A stretch of DNA of 26,244 nt, taken from positions 1 through 26,244 of the forward strand of contig DASSGH010000025.1 in the NCBI GenBank assembly GCA_035693615.1. The letters are read 5' to 3'. Source of the DNA: VAZQ01 sp035693615 (GTDB lineage Bacteria > Pseudomonadota > Alphaproteobacteria > Rhizobiales > Xanthobacteraceae). Positions 1-8,063 of the stretch are shown piece after piece (within the stretch, counting starts at the first letter, position 1; each line of letters begins with the position of its first letter). The notes beneath the pieces are model-generated. The model ran no database searches and was not told the origin of the DNA. It was given only the letters and a program-made list of their open reading frames with translations. The translations under genes and the position numbers were made by a program.

Positions 1-262
1 GAGGGGGCTATCCGGAACCGCATGGGTCGCGGCGCGGTGGGACCAAACATCGCGGGCGGGACGTTTGCGCCGGCCGCTTGTTGGCGGCGCGCATAGATAT
101 CCGTTCACCGTCGCTCAACCAGGTTCCCTCAGCAAAAAGTCGAACTGGCCACTACGGGCTAGCAAACGCCCCATTCCAGAGCCATTGTTCGCACCGCATC
201 AGATCCCGTTCGCGCCGTCCGCTGCCGAAGGCGCCGCATAGGCGAGGGATCAGGAGATTCCC
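1..262. other. Upstream region of the hybrid kinase gene, no gene seen
   Basis: I recognise no coding sequence here. Open frames that run through it enter the kinase gene out of frame and look like GC-driven shadows. The last bases carry an AGGAG Shine-Dalgarno just before the ATG at 263. No confident promoter was found. Confidence 0.5.
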
Positions 263-3200
263 ATGGAACAGACCCCCGTCGCCGGCACCGGCAACACCAA
301 TGGCTCAGCCGTCGACGCACGCGATCAGGCGCGGTTGCCGGAAGTCAACTGGAGCGAAAACGGGGAACTCCGCCAATTGCTGCAGGCGCTGCAGTCCATG
401 CGGGTCGGCGACTTTTCCGTGCGCATGGCCGGCGACCAGGTCGGCATCATGGGCAAGGTGGCCGACACCTTCAACGAGATCGTGGCCGCGAACCAGCGCA
501 TCGCCCAGCAGCTCGAACGTGTGGGACAAGTGGTGGGCCGCGAGGGCAAGACGCGGCAGCGCGTGCGTTTCGGTTTCTCCGAGGGCGCATGGGGCGAGAT
601 GGAAGCTTCGGTCAACACGCTCATCGACGATCTGTTGTGGCCGACCACCGAAGTGACGCGCGCGATCGCCGCCGTGGCGCAGGGTGACCTGCTGGAGACC
701 GTGCAGCTCGACGTCGACGGACGCCCGCTGCAGGGCGAATTCCTGCGCTCGGCCGAGATCGTCAACCGCATGATCAAGCAGCTCAACGTGTTCACCTCGG
801 AAGTGACGCGCGTTGCGCGCGAGGTCGGCACCGAAGGCAAGCTCGGCGGCCAAGCCGTCGTGCCCGGCGTCGCCGGGACTTGGAAGGACTTGACCGATAC
901 CGTCAACGTGATGGCGGCCAATCTGACCGAGCAGGTGCGCGGCATCGTGAAGGTCGTGACCGCCGTCGCCAACGGCGACCTCAAGCAGAATCTGACGGTT
1001 CAATCCAAGGGCGAAGTGGCGGCCCTGGCCGAGACCATCAACAACATGACCGATACGCTTGCCACTTTCGCCGACCAGGTCACCACCGTCGCCCGCGAGG
1101 TGGGCGTGGAAGGCCGACTCGGCGGGCAAGCCAACGTGCCGGGCGCCGCCGGCACCTGGAAGGATCTAACCGGCAACGTCAACCTGTTGGCCGCCAACTT
1201 GACCACGCAGGTACGCGCGATCGCCGAGGTCGCGACTGCGGTGACGAAGGGCGACCTGACGCGATCGATTCAGGTCGACGCGCGCGGCGAGGTGGCGACG
1301 CTCAAGGACAACATCAACACGATGATCGACAACTTGCGGCTCACCACCGACCGCAACACCGAGCAGGATTGGCTGAAGACCAACCTCGCGAAATTTACGA
1401 ACATGCTGCAGGGCCAGCGCGACCTGGTCACCGTCGGGCGGTTGCTGCTCTCAGAGCTCACGCCGCTGGTGAACGCGCAACTCGGCGTCATCTATCAGGC
1501 CACGAGCGAGGACGCGCCCAACCTGCACCTCCTCGCCGCCTACGCGGATGACGCCACCCGCGGGCACCCCGAGCGGCTTTCGCTCGGCGAGGGATTGATC
1601 GGCCAATGCGCCGCGGATAAGCGGCGAATGCTGATCAGCGAGATGCCGCCGCACGCCGTCGCCATCGGCTCGGCGCTGTTCAAGGCACTTCCGCGCAACG
1701 TCGTGGTATTGCCGGTGCTGTTCGAAAATCAGGTCAAGGCGGTGATCGAGCTGGCTTCGCTCAGCCAATTCACGGAACTGCAACTGACCTTCCTCGATCA
1801 ACTCACGACCAATATCGGCATCGTGCTCAACAGTATCGAGGCAACGATGCAGACGGAAGGATTGCTCAAGCAATCGCAGCAGCTCGCCGGCGAGTTGCAG
1901 ACCCAGCAGCGGGAGCTGCAACAGACGAACGACCAGCTCGAGCAGAAGGCCGAACAGCTCGAGGAGCGCAACATCGAGGTGGAGCGCAAGAACCGGGAAA
2001 TCGAGCAGGCGCGCCGTGCGCTGGAGGAGAAGGCAACCGAGCTGGCGCTCACCTCCAGGTACAAATCGGAATTCCTGGCCAATATGTCGCACGAGCTGCG
2101 AACGCCGCTCAACAGCATCCTGATTCTGGGACAGCAGCTCGCGGACAACCCGGAGGGCAACCTTCAGCCCAAGCAGATCGAGTTCGCCCGCACCATTCAC
2201 GGCGCCGGCACCGACCTTCTGAACCTGATCAGCGACATTCTCGATCTCTCCAAGATCGAATCCGGCACCGTGACGGTGGATGCGGAAGAAATCATATTCG
2301 CCAATCTTGTCGACGTCGTTGCGCGCCCGTTCCGCCACGAGGCGGAGACGCGTCAACTTTCGTTCGATGTCAATCTCGATCCCAATCTCGGACGCAGCCT
2401 CACCACCGATTCCAAGCGCCTGCAGCAGGTTCTCAAGAACCTGCTTTCGAACGCCTTCAAGTTCACCTCGCAGGGCGGCGTGCGCTTGAGCGTTTCCGAC
2501 GTGCAGAGCGGCTGGAGTCCCGAGCATCCCGTCCTCAAGCAGGCGCCCACGGTCGTGGCTTTCGAAGTTTCCGATACGGGCATCGGTATTCCGCACGAGA
2601 AACAGAAGGTCATTTTCGAGGCCTTCATGCAGGCCGATGCCAGCACCAGCCGCAAATATGGCGGCACCGGGCTGGGGCTCGCCATCAGCCGCGAGCTCTC
2701 CAACCTGCTGGGCGGCGAAATTCAGCTGCGCAGCGCGCCTGGCACGGGCAGCACCTTCACGCTGTATCTGCCGCTGAGATATGTCGGACCGAGCACCGCG
2801 CCGAAGCCGGCCGCCTCCAGCTCGGCGCAGCCGGTGCACGTGCCCATCGTGCCCGCCTTGCCGGAGCGGCCGATCGAGCAGATTCCCGACGATCGGCTCG
2901 AGATCCGGCCCGGCGACTCGATCCTGCTGATCGTCGAGGACGATCCGCACTATGCCCGCATCATGGTCGACCTGGCGCGCGAGAAAGGCTTCAAGGTGCT
3001 TGTCGCGGCGCGCGGCACCGACGCGCTCGAGCTCGCGAAGCAATACCAGCCGACCGCCGTGTCGCTCGACGTGTTCCTGCCCGACATGCTGGGCTGGAGC
3101 GTGCTCAGCCAGCTCAAGCAGAACCCGCTGACCCGGCATATTCCGGTGCAGATCATCACGCTCGACGAAGACCGCCAGCACGGCATGGCGCGCGGCGCGT

Positions 3201-4087
3201 TCGCCTTCGTCACGAAGCCCGCCTCCACCGAAGGGGTCGAGGCGGCATTGGCGCGCATCAAGGAATACGCCCAGCCGCGCCGTAAGCGTCTACTGGTCGT
3301 AGAGGACGACCGCACCGAGCAGATGAGCATTACTGAGCTGCTAGGCCACGACGATATCGAGATCGTCACCGCGGGAACGGGGGCGGAGGCGTTACGCGTC
3401 CTGCGTCGGGACCCGTGCGATTGCATCGTGCTCGATCTACGGCTGCCCGACATGTCGGGGTTCGAGGTGTTGGAAGAGTTGCGCGGAGACGCCAAGCTGT
3501 CCGACGTGCCGGTGGTGGTATTCACCGGGCGGGAATTGTCGGCGGAGGAGGATGCCGAGCTGCACACGATGGCGCGCAGCATCGTCGTCAAGGGCGTCGA
3601 ATCGCCCGAGCGTCTGCTCGATGAGACCGCCTTGTTCTTGCATCGCGTTGTCACCGAGCTTCCGGCCGAGAAGCAACGCATGCTCGAGCGGCTCAACAGC
3701 TCGGACGAGGACCTGGTCGGCCGCACCGTGCTGCTGGTCGATGACGACGCCCGCAACATCTTCGCTTTGTCGAGCGTGCTGGAGCGGCGCGGCATGCGTG
3801 TGCTCACCGCCACGACCGGCAGCGAGGCGATCGCGCTCGCCGACGCCACGCCCGATCTGGCGATCGTGCTCATGGACATCATGATGCCGGAAATGGACGG
3901 CTATCAGACCATGCGCGCGATCCGGCAAAAGCCGGATTTCCGGCGACTGCCGATCATCGCGCTCACGGCAAAAGCCATGAAGGGCGACCGCGAGAAGTGC
4001 ATGGAAGCAGGCGCGTCCGACTATCTGGCCAAGCCCGTGAATACCGAGCAGCTGCTCTCGGCGCTGCGCATGTGGTTGCACCGCTGA
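263..4087 (+). CDS. Soluble HAMP-repeat hybrid histidine kinase with GAF and three receiver domains
   Basis: This is a cytoplasmic hybrid sensor kinase of 1274 residues with no signal peptide or membrane segment. Residues about 35-365 are HAMP-type units, including two adjacent copies of about 92 residues (near 180-271 and 272-363) that share GTWKDLT and the pattern GDL...GEV.L...N.M. A GAF-like sensor domain follows (about 385-525), then a Gln/Glu-rich coiled coil (530-600). The HisKA H-box has phospho-acceptor His610 (MSHELRTPLN). The ATPase domain shows an N-box near 725, DTGIG at 771 and GTGLGL at 801. Three receivers follow with Asp936, Asp1058 and Asp1205; each keeps acidic pairs and a conserved Lys (985, 1110, 1257). 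The layout resembles fungal group III (Nik1/Os-1) kinases and their bacterial relatives. The start is supported by AGGAG 6-10 bases upstream. The next gene follows after 16 bases, so the two are probably co-transcribed. The stimulus is unknown. Confidence 0.93.
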   Translation: MEQTPVAGTGNTNGSAVDARDQARLPEVNWSENGELRQLLQALQSMRVGDFSVRMAGDQVGIMGKVADTFNEIVAANQRIAQQLERVGQVVGREGKTRQRVRFGFSEGAWGEMEASVNTLIDDLLWPTTEVTRAIAAVAQGDLLETVQLDVDGRPLQGEFLRSAEIVNRMIKQLNVFTSEVTRVAREVGTEGKLGGQAVVPGVAGTWKDLTDTVNVMAANLTEQVRGIVKVVTAVANGDLKQNLTVQSKGEVAALAETINNMTDTLATFADQVTTVAREVGVEGRLGGQANVPGAAGTWKDLTGNVNLLAANLTTQVRAIAEVATAVTKGDLTRSIQVDARGEVATLKDNINTMIDNLRLTTDRNTEQDWLKTNLAKFTNMLQGQRDLVTVGRLLLSELTPLVNAQLGVIYQATSEDAPNLHLLAAYADDATRGHPERLSLGEGLIGQCAADKRRMLISEMPPHAVAIGSALFKALPRNVVVLPVLFENQVKAVIELASLSQFTELQLTFLDQLTTNIGIVLNSIEATMQTEGLLKQSQQLAGELQTQQRELQQTNDQLEQKAEQLEERNIEVERKNREIEQARRALEEKATELALTSRYKSEFLANMSHELRTPLNSILILGQQLADNPEGNLQPKQIEFARTIHGAGTDLLNLISDILDLSKIESGTVTVDAEEIIFANLVDVVARPFRHEAETRQLSFDVNLDPNLGRSLTTDSKRLQQVLKNLLSNAFKFTSQGGVRLSVSDVQSGWSPEHPVLKQAPTVVAFEVSDTGIGIPHEKQKVIFEAFMQADASTSRKYGGTGLGLAISRELSNLLGGEIQLRSAPGTGSTFTLYLPLRYVGPSTAPKPAASSSAQPVHVPIVPALPERPIEQIPDDRLEIRPGDSILLIVEDDPHYARIMVDLAREKGFKVLVAARGTDALELAKQYQPTAVSLDVFLPDMLGWSVLSQLKQNPLTRHIPVQIITLDEDRQHGMARGAFAFVTKPASTEGVEAALARIKEYAQPRRKRLLVVEDDRTEQMSITELLGHDDIEIVTAGTGAEALRVLRRDPCDCIVLDLRLPDMSGFEVLEELRGDAKLSDVPVVVFTGRELSAEEDAELHTMARSIVVKGVESPERLLDETALFLHRVVTELPAEKQRMLERLNSSDEDLVGRTVLLVDDDARNIFALSSVLERRGMRVLTATTGSEAIALADATPDLAIVLMDIMMPEMDGYQTMRAIRQKPDFRRLPIIALTAKAMKGDREKCMEAGASDYLAKPVNTEQLLSALRMWLHR

Positions 4088-4103
4088 GCTGCGGAGACGC
4101 GCG

Positions 4104-6032
4104 ATGGCCTCGGACGACAAGGTTAACATTCTGCTGGTCGACGATCAGCCCGCCAAGCTGCTGAGCTACGAGACTATTCTTGCCGGGCTGGGCGAGAAGC
4201 TGATCAAGGCTGCTTCGGCCAAGGAAGCGCTAGAGCACCTGCTCAAACACGAGATCGCCGTCATCCTGGTCGACGTGTGCATGCCGGAGCTCGACGGGTT
4301 TCAACTGGCCGGGATGATCCGGGAGCACCCGCGGTTTCAGCGCACCGCCATCATCTTTATTTCCGCTATCCATTTGACCGACGTCGACCGCTTGCGCGCC
4401 TATGAAATGGGGGCCGTCGATTACGTCCCGGTGCCGGTCATTCCCGAAGTGCTGCGCGCCAAGGTCAAGATCTTCGCCGAGCTCTATCGCAAGACAAGGC
4501 AGCTGGAGCAGCTCAACCAAGAGCTCGAGCATCGTGTCGCCGAGCGAACCGCGGAATTGGAGGCTTCGACCGCGCGGCTGTTACAGAGCGAAGAGCGACG
4601 CAGCTTGGCGCTGGCCGCGGGGCAGATGGGATCCTGGGAATGGGATCCGGTCCATGGGCGGTTTGTCTGGGACGACGGTCAGTATCGGATTTTCGGCGTC
4701 GATCCCGCCAATTTCGAGCTCTCTGTCGACAACGTCCGCGCGCTCATCCATCCCGAGGACTGGAAGCATCTGCAAAACGCCATCAAGCCCGCCGCTCCCA
4801 ATACGCCGAGCTTCCAGAGCGAGTTTCGCGTTTGCCGTCCCAACGGCGAGTTGCGCTGGTGCATTGGAACGGCGGTGGCAAGCGTCGATGCGACCGACAA
4901 CGTCGTGCGCATCAGCGGCGTAACCGTCGACATTACCGAGCGCAAGGAAGCAGAAGAGCGTCAGGCGCTGCTGGCGCGCGAGGTCGACCATCGCGCGCGC
5001 AATGCCTTGGCGCTGGTGCAATCCATCGTGCGTTTGACCCGCTCCGACAACATCAAGTCCTATATCACCGCAGTCGACGGGCGGATTGGGGCGCTGGCGC
5101 GCGCACACACGCTGCTCGCCCAGAGCCGCTGGCAGGGAGCTGATCTCGCGCGTCTGGTGAACGAAGAGCTCGCCCCGTTTCGCACGGACGGCCCGGAAAG
5201 GATCACGATTGCCGGCCCCGACGTGTCGCTCGAGCCGCGCACCGCGCAGACGCTCGCCCTGGCGCTGCACGAGCTCGCCACCAATGCCGCCAAGTATGGC
5301 GCGCTATCGGTGCAGTCGGGGCAGGTCGCGGTGGACTGGGACTTGCAGCCGCACGGCCTTCTGCTGGGCTGGACCGAGAGCGGAGGACCGCCGCCGCAGC
5401 CGCCGGCGGCGCCGGGTTTCGGCATCCGGCTGATCAGCGCCAGCATCGAGCGGCAGCTTGTCGGCGAAGCCGTTTTCCATTGGCGCCCCGAGGGGCTGTA
5501 TTGCACGCTGCGGGTGCCGTGCCCTGATCAGATCGAGGCGCTCTCCCACCGTGCCGGCGCGCATGCGAGAGCGGGCGAGGAGAGGCTTGATCTTCCGCTT
5601 CGCCTCGACACCGGCAATCGCGTGCTTTTGGTCGAGGACGAAATTTTAGTAGCGATGATGATGAAGGATATCCTGACCGAGCTCGGCTTCTCCGTGGTCG
5701 GGCCGTTCAGCCGGCTCGGCGAGGCCATGGTCGCCGCGGTGCACGAGGAGATCAATGCCGGCATCATCGACGTCAATCTCGGGGGAGAATTCGTCTACCC
5801 CGTCGCCGACGTGCTGGCGGCGCGGAAAATTCCCTTCGTCTTCATCACCGGCTACGGCGTCGAGAGCATCGACAGCAGGTTCGGCTACGTGCCGATCGTC
5901 AAGAAGCCGGTGCAGCGACAAGTGCTGCAGACGATCTTCGTGTCTCCCGAGGCGGCCGAGGCCACGAGATTGTCCAAGCGGCGATACGGCGGAGAACGGA
6001 TCGGCCGCGCCGCGTCCGCGTCTCAGTCCTGA
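4104..6032 (+). CDS. REC-PAS-HWE histidine kinase-REC hybrid protein
   Basis: This is a soluble signalling protein of 642 residues. Residues 7-125 form a receiver with Asp57 as phospho-acceptor. The usual receiver Lys is absent: the segment that normally reads Y-x-x-K-P is YVPVPV (about 107-112). A coiled coil (130-165) leads to a PAS fold (about 165-285, ending in DITERK). The HWE kinase domain follows, with His296 in DHRARN, a HELATNAAKYGAL N-box (389-401) and the W-x-E motif at 423-425 that names the family. A second receiver starts at about 506 (VLLVEDE), with Asp556 and Lys600/601. The start has a GGAG 7-10 bases upstream. The position 16 bases after the HAMP hybrid kinase suggests one phosphorelay operon in which the N-terminal receiver may be fed by the first kinase; that link is inference. 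The output target is unknown. Confidence 0.92.
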   Translation: MASDDKVNILLVDDQPAKLLSYETILAGLGEKLIKAASAKEALEHLLKHEIAVILVDVCMPELDGFQLAGMIREHPRFQRTAIIFISAIHLTDVDRLRAYEMGAVDYVPVPVIPEVLRAKVKIFAELYRKTRQLEQLNQELEHRVAERTAELEASTARLLQSEERRSLALAAGQMGSWEWDPVHGRFVWDDGQYRIFGVDPANFELSVDNVRALIHPEDWKHLQNAIKPAAPNTPSFQSEFRVCRPNGELRWCIGTAVASVDATDNVVRISGVTVDITERKEAEERQALLAREVDHRARNALALVQSIVRLTRSDNIKSYITAVDGRIGALARAHTLLAQSRWQGADLARLVNEELAPFRTDGPERITIAGPDVSLEPRTAQTLALALHELATNAAKYGALSVQSGQVAVDWDLQPHGLLLGWTESGGPPPQPPAAPGFGIRLISASIERQLVGEAVFHWRPEGLYCTLRVPCPDQIEALSHRAGAHARAGEERLDLPLRLDTGNRVLLVEDEILVAMMMKDILTELGFSVVGPFSRLGEAMVAAVHEEINAGIIDVNLGGEFVYPVADVLAARKIPFVFITGYGVESIDSRFGYVPIVKKPVQRQVLQTIFVSPEAAEATRLSKRRYGGERIGRAASASQS

Positions 6033-6050
6033 GCGGCCGAACCAGGCCGC
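6033..6050 (+). terminator. GC hairpin directly after the kinase operon, terminator-like
   Basis: GCGGCC (6033-6038) and GGCCGC (6045-6050) form a perfect 6-base-pair stem with a GAACCA loop, starting at the first base after the TGA of the HWE kinase. A second perfect 12-base palindrome, CGCCTCGAGGCG, lies at 6075-6086. Neither is followed by a T-run, so intrinsic termination is only possible, not shown. Confidence 0.35.
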
Positions 6051-6154
6051 CGCGGCGCATAAGCGGGCCAAGATCGCCTCGAGGCGGCTGCATAGAATTT
6101 CAACCTGACGCGCCCAGGCAGACGGCGGAGCGGTGGGGCGGCGGCCGCCCGAAC

Positions 6155-6165
6155 AGGAAATTCCT
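6155..6165. promoter_or_regulatory. 11-base palindrome upstream of the sigma-54 promoter
   Basis: AGGAA-A-TTCCT is a perfect inverted repeat in an A-rich patch about 51-61 bases before the predicted transcription start. It could be a regulator site. It does not match the TGCA-type NtrC half-sites I know, so its role is open. Confidence 0.25.
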
Positions 6166-6189
6166 CAACAAAAACAAGGCCAAGTGCTT

Positions 6190-6205
6190 TGGCACGGTCT
6201 TTGCT
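6190..6205 (+). promoter_or_regulatory. Sigma-54 (RpoN) promoter of the nitrite/sulfite reductase operon
   Basis: The sequence reads TGGCACG-GTCT-TTGCT, which matches the sigma-54 consensus TGGCACG-N4-TTGCW at every fixed position. The invariant GG (6191-6192) and GC (6203-6204) are 12 bases apart, as required for the -24/-12 elements. Transcription would start near 6216, leaving a leader of about 78 bases before the ATG at 6294. Sigma-54 promoters need an enhancer-binding activator; for nitrite assimilation the usual one is NtrC. I saw no clear NtrC site in the 150 bases upstream. Confidence 0.85.
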
Positions 6206-6240
6206 GCTTTGCAGCAAACCGGGCCGGCAAGGCCGTTTGC
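6200..6240 (+). promoter_or_regulatory. Overlapping inverted repeats at the transcription start and leader
   Basis: TTTGCTGC (6200-6207) and GCAGCAAA (6211-6218) form a perfect 8-base inverted repeat with a TTT spacer that spans the -12 element and the predicted start. GCAAAC (6214-6219) also pairs with GTTTGC (6235-6240) around GGCC/GGCC. An RNA starting near 6216 would therefore begin in a 5'-terminal hairpin. No T-run follows, so it is not an obvious terminator. Confidence 0.5.
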
Positions 6241-6293
6241 GCGGGTGCTTGGCATGCGCGCGCTGCTCAAGAAAGAAGCCGCAACAGCAAACC

Positions 6294-8063
6294 ATGTCCG
6301 GCGATTTCAGCCCCGAACAAAAGCGTTACCTCGAAGGCTTCGTGGTCGGCCTGCAGATCGCCAAGGCCGCGCGCGTCCAGGGCGGCACCGCGAGCCCCGC
6401 GCCGGCGGAGCCGAGCGGCCCCGACGCCGCGCATTTGCGCGCGCAGGACCGCGTCCTCAAGGCCGGCGGCAAGCTCTCCGAGCAGGAGAAATTCAAGCGC
6501 GAACTGCACCCCTTCGACGGCTACGACCGGCTCAAGGCGCAGGCGGCGAGCAACGAATATCCCAAGCCTGCCGATAATTTCCGCTGGCGCTTCTTCGGCC
6601 TGTTCTACGTCGCGCCGAACCAGAACTCCTACATGTGCCGGCTGCGCATGCCGAACGGCATCCTCGCGCACTGGCAATTCGCCGGCGTCGCCGATCTCGC
6701 CGAGCGCTACGGCGGCGCCTATGCCCATGTCACCACCCGCGCCAATCTCCAGGTGCGCGAGATCGCGGCCAAGAATGCCGTCGCCATGGTCGAGGCGATC
6801 CAGGATCTCGGCCTGTGCTCGCGCGGCTCGGGCGCCGACAATATTCGCAACGTCACAGGTTCTCCCACCGCGGGCATCGACCCGCAGGAGCTGATCGACA
6901 CGCGGCCCTACGCCCGCGAATGGCATTTTCACATTCTCAACGAGCGCGCGCTTTACGGCCTACCGCGCAAGTTCAACGTCGGGTTCGACGGCGGAGGCAT
7001 CATTCCGGTGCTGGAGGACACCAATGACATCGGCTTCCAAGCTGTCGAGGTGAAGCCAGGATCCGAGGTTCCTCCCGGGATATGGTTCCGTCTCCTCCTC
7101 GGCGGCATCACCGGGCACAAAGACTTCGCGCGGGCGACCGGCGTGGTGGTCAAACCGGCCGATGCGACCAAGGTGGCGGACGCCGTCGTGCGCGTATTCA
7201 TCGATCACGGCGACCGCACCGACCGCACCAAGGCGCGTCTCAAATACGTCATCGACCGCCTCGGACTAGACAAGGTACTCTCGCTGGTTGAGGACAAGCT
7301 CGGCGGCAAGCTCGATCGCGTCGGCAGTGACGCGCTGGCGCCGCGAGCGCCTTTCGATCGCGCCGCGCATATCGGCGTGCATGCGCAGAGGCAGCCCGAG
7401 CGCAATTGGATCGGGGTCGTCCTCCCGGTCGGCAGGATGAGCGCCGATCAGATGCGTGGGCTCGCGCAGGTCGCCCGCGACCTCGGCGACGGCGACATCC
7501 GCCTCACGGTTTGGCAAAACCTGATCATCTCCGGAGTGCGCTCGGAAGACGTGGCGGCCGCGCAAGCACGTGTCGAAGCGCTCGGCTTGTCCATCAGCGC
7601 CACCTCGATTCGCGCCGGTCTCGTTGCCTGCACGGGCAATGTCGGCTGCAAATTCGCGGCCTCCGACACGAAGCGGCATGCCGAGGAGATCGCGCGCTGG
7701 TGCGAGAGCCGCGTCGCCCTCGACTCGCCCGTCAACATCCATCTCACCGGATGTCATCACTCATGCGCACAACATTACATCGGCGATATCGGGCTGCTGG
7801 CCTGTAAAGTTCAGACCTCCGAGGACGGTGATGCGGTCGAGGGATATCACGTCCACGTCGGTGGCGGATTCGGTCCCGATGCGGCAATCGCGCCGGAAAT
7901 CTACCGCGACGTCAAAGCCGAGGAGGCGCCGAAACTTGTCGAGCGTATGCTCAAGGCCTATCTCGCGCACCGCGCCTCGCCGCAGGAAAGCTTCCTCGCT
8001 TTCACGCGCCGCCATGAGATCGCGGCGCTACGCAACCTGATCGACGCCGGGGCAGTGGAATGA
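6294..8063 (+). CDS. nirA: Siroheme/[4Fe-4S] nitrite/sulfite reductase, NirA-like
   Basis: This 589-residue protein belongs to the ferredoxin-type nitrite/sulfite reductase family, which carries out six-electron reduction of nitrite to ammonium or sulfite to sulfide at a siroheme coupled to a 4Fe-4S cluster. The cluster ligands are visible as C446-x5-C452 and C487-x3-C491 (CTGNVGC, TGCHHSC). Family segments TTRANLQVRE (147-156), GADNIRNVTGS (180-190) and GHKDFAR (274-280) are present, and both ferredoxin-like half-domains are complete. I chose ATG 6294 because the family N-terminus (FSPEQKRYLEGF) begins right after it; the frame is open further upstream, but that part lies in the promoter. 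The Shine-Dalgarno is weak. The gene overlaps the next one by 4 bases (ATGA). The sigma-54 promoter favours nitrite as the substrate, but sulfite cannot be excluded from sequence alone. Confidence 0.9.
   Translation: MSGDFSPEQKRYLEGFVVGLQIAKAARVQGGTASPAPAEPSGPDAAHLRAQDRVLKAGGKLSEQEKFKRELHPFDGYDRLKAQAASNEYPKPADNFRWRFFGLFYVAPNQNSYMCRLRMPNGILAHWQFAGVADLAERYGGAYAHVTTRANLQVREIAAKNAVAMVEAIQDLGLCSRGSGADNIRNVTGSPTAGIDPQELIDTRPYAREWHFHILNERALYGLPRKFNVGFDGGGIIPVLEDTNDIGFQAVEVKPGSEVPPGIWFRLLLGGITGHKDFARATGVVVKPADATKVADAVVRVFIDHGDRTDRTKARLKYVIDRLGLDKVLSLVEDKLGGKLDRVGSDALAPRAPFDRAAHIGVHAQRQPERNWIGVVLPVGRMSADQMRGLAQVARDLGDGDIRLTVWQNLIISGVRSEDVAAAQARVEALGLSISATSIRAGLVACTGNVGCKFAASDTKRHAEEIARWCESRVALDSPVNIHLTGCHHSCAQHYIGDIGLLACKVQTSEDGDAVEGYHVHVGGGFGPDAAIAPEIYRDVKAEEAPKLVERMLKAYLAHRASPQESFLAFTRRHEIAALRNLIDAGAVE

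Noticed and set aside
39..65. Possible EcfG-type stress promoter (GGGAC ... CGTT) upstream of the kinase
   Set aside because: The -35 deviates from GGAAC and the spacing is one or two bases too long; not enough to claim.
1451..3181. Long minus-strand open frame (576 codons) inside the hybrid kinase gene
   Set aside because: It is antisense to a clearly coding gene, rich in Arg/Gly/Leu/Ala and without any recognisable domain; typical of high-GC codon bias.
6179..6218. Possible ANTAR/NasT-type antitermination leader before nirA
   Set aside because: The first hairpin (GCCAA/TTGGC) has a 5-base loop instead of the required hexaloop, it lies upstream of the predicted start, and no terminator with a T-run follows.
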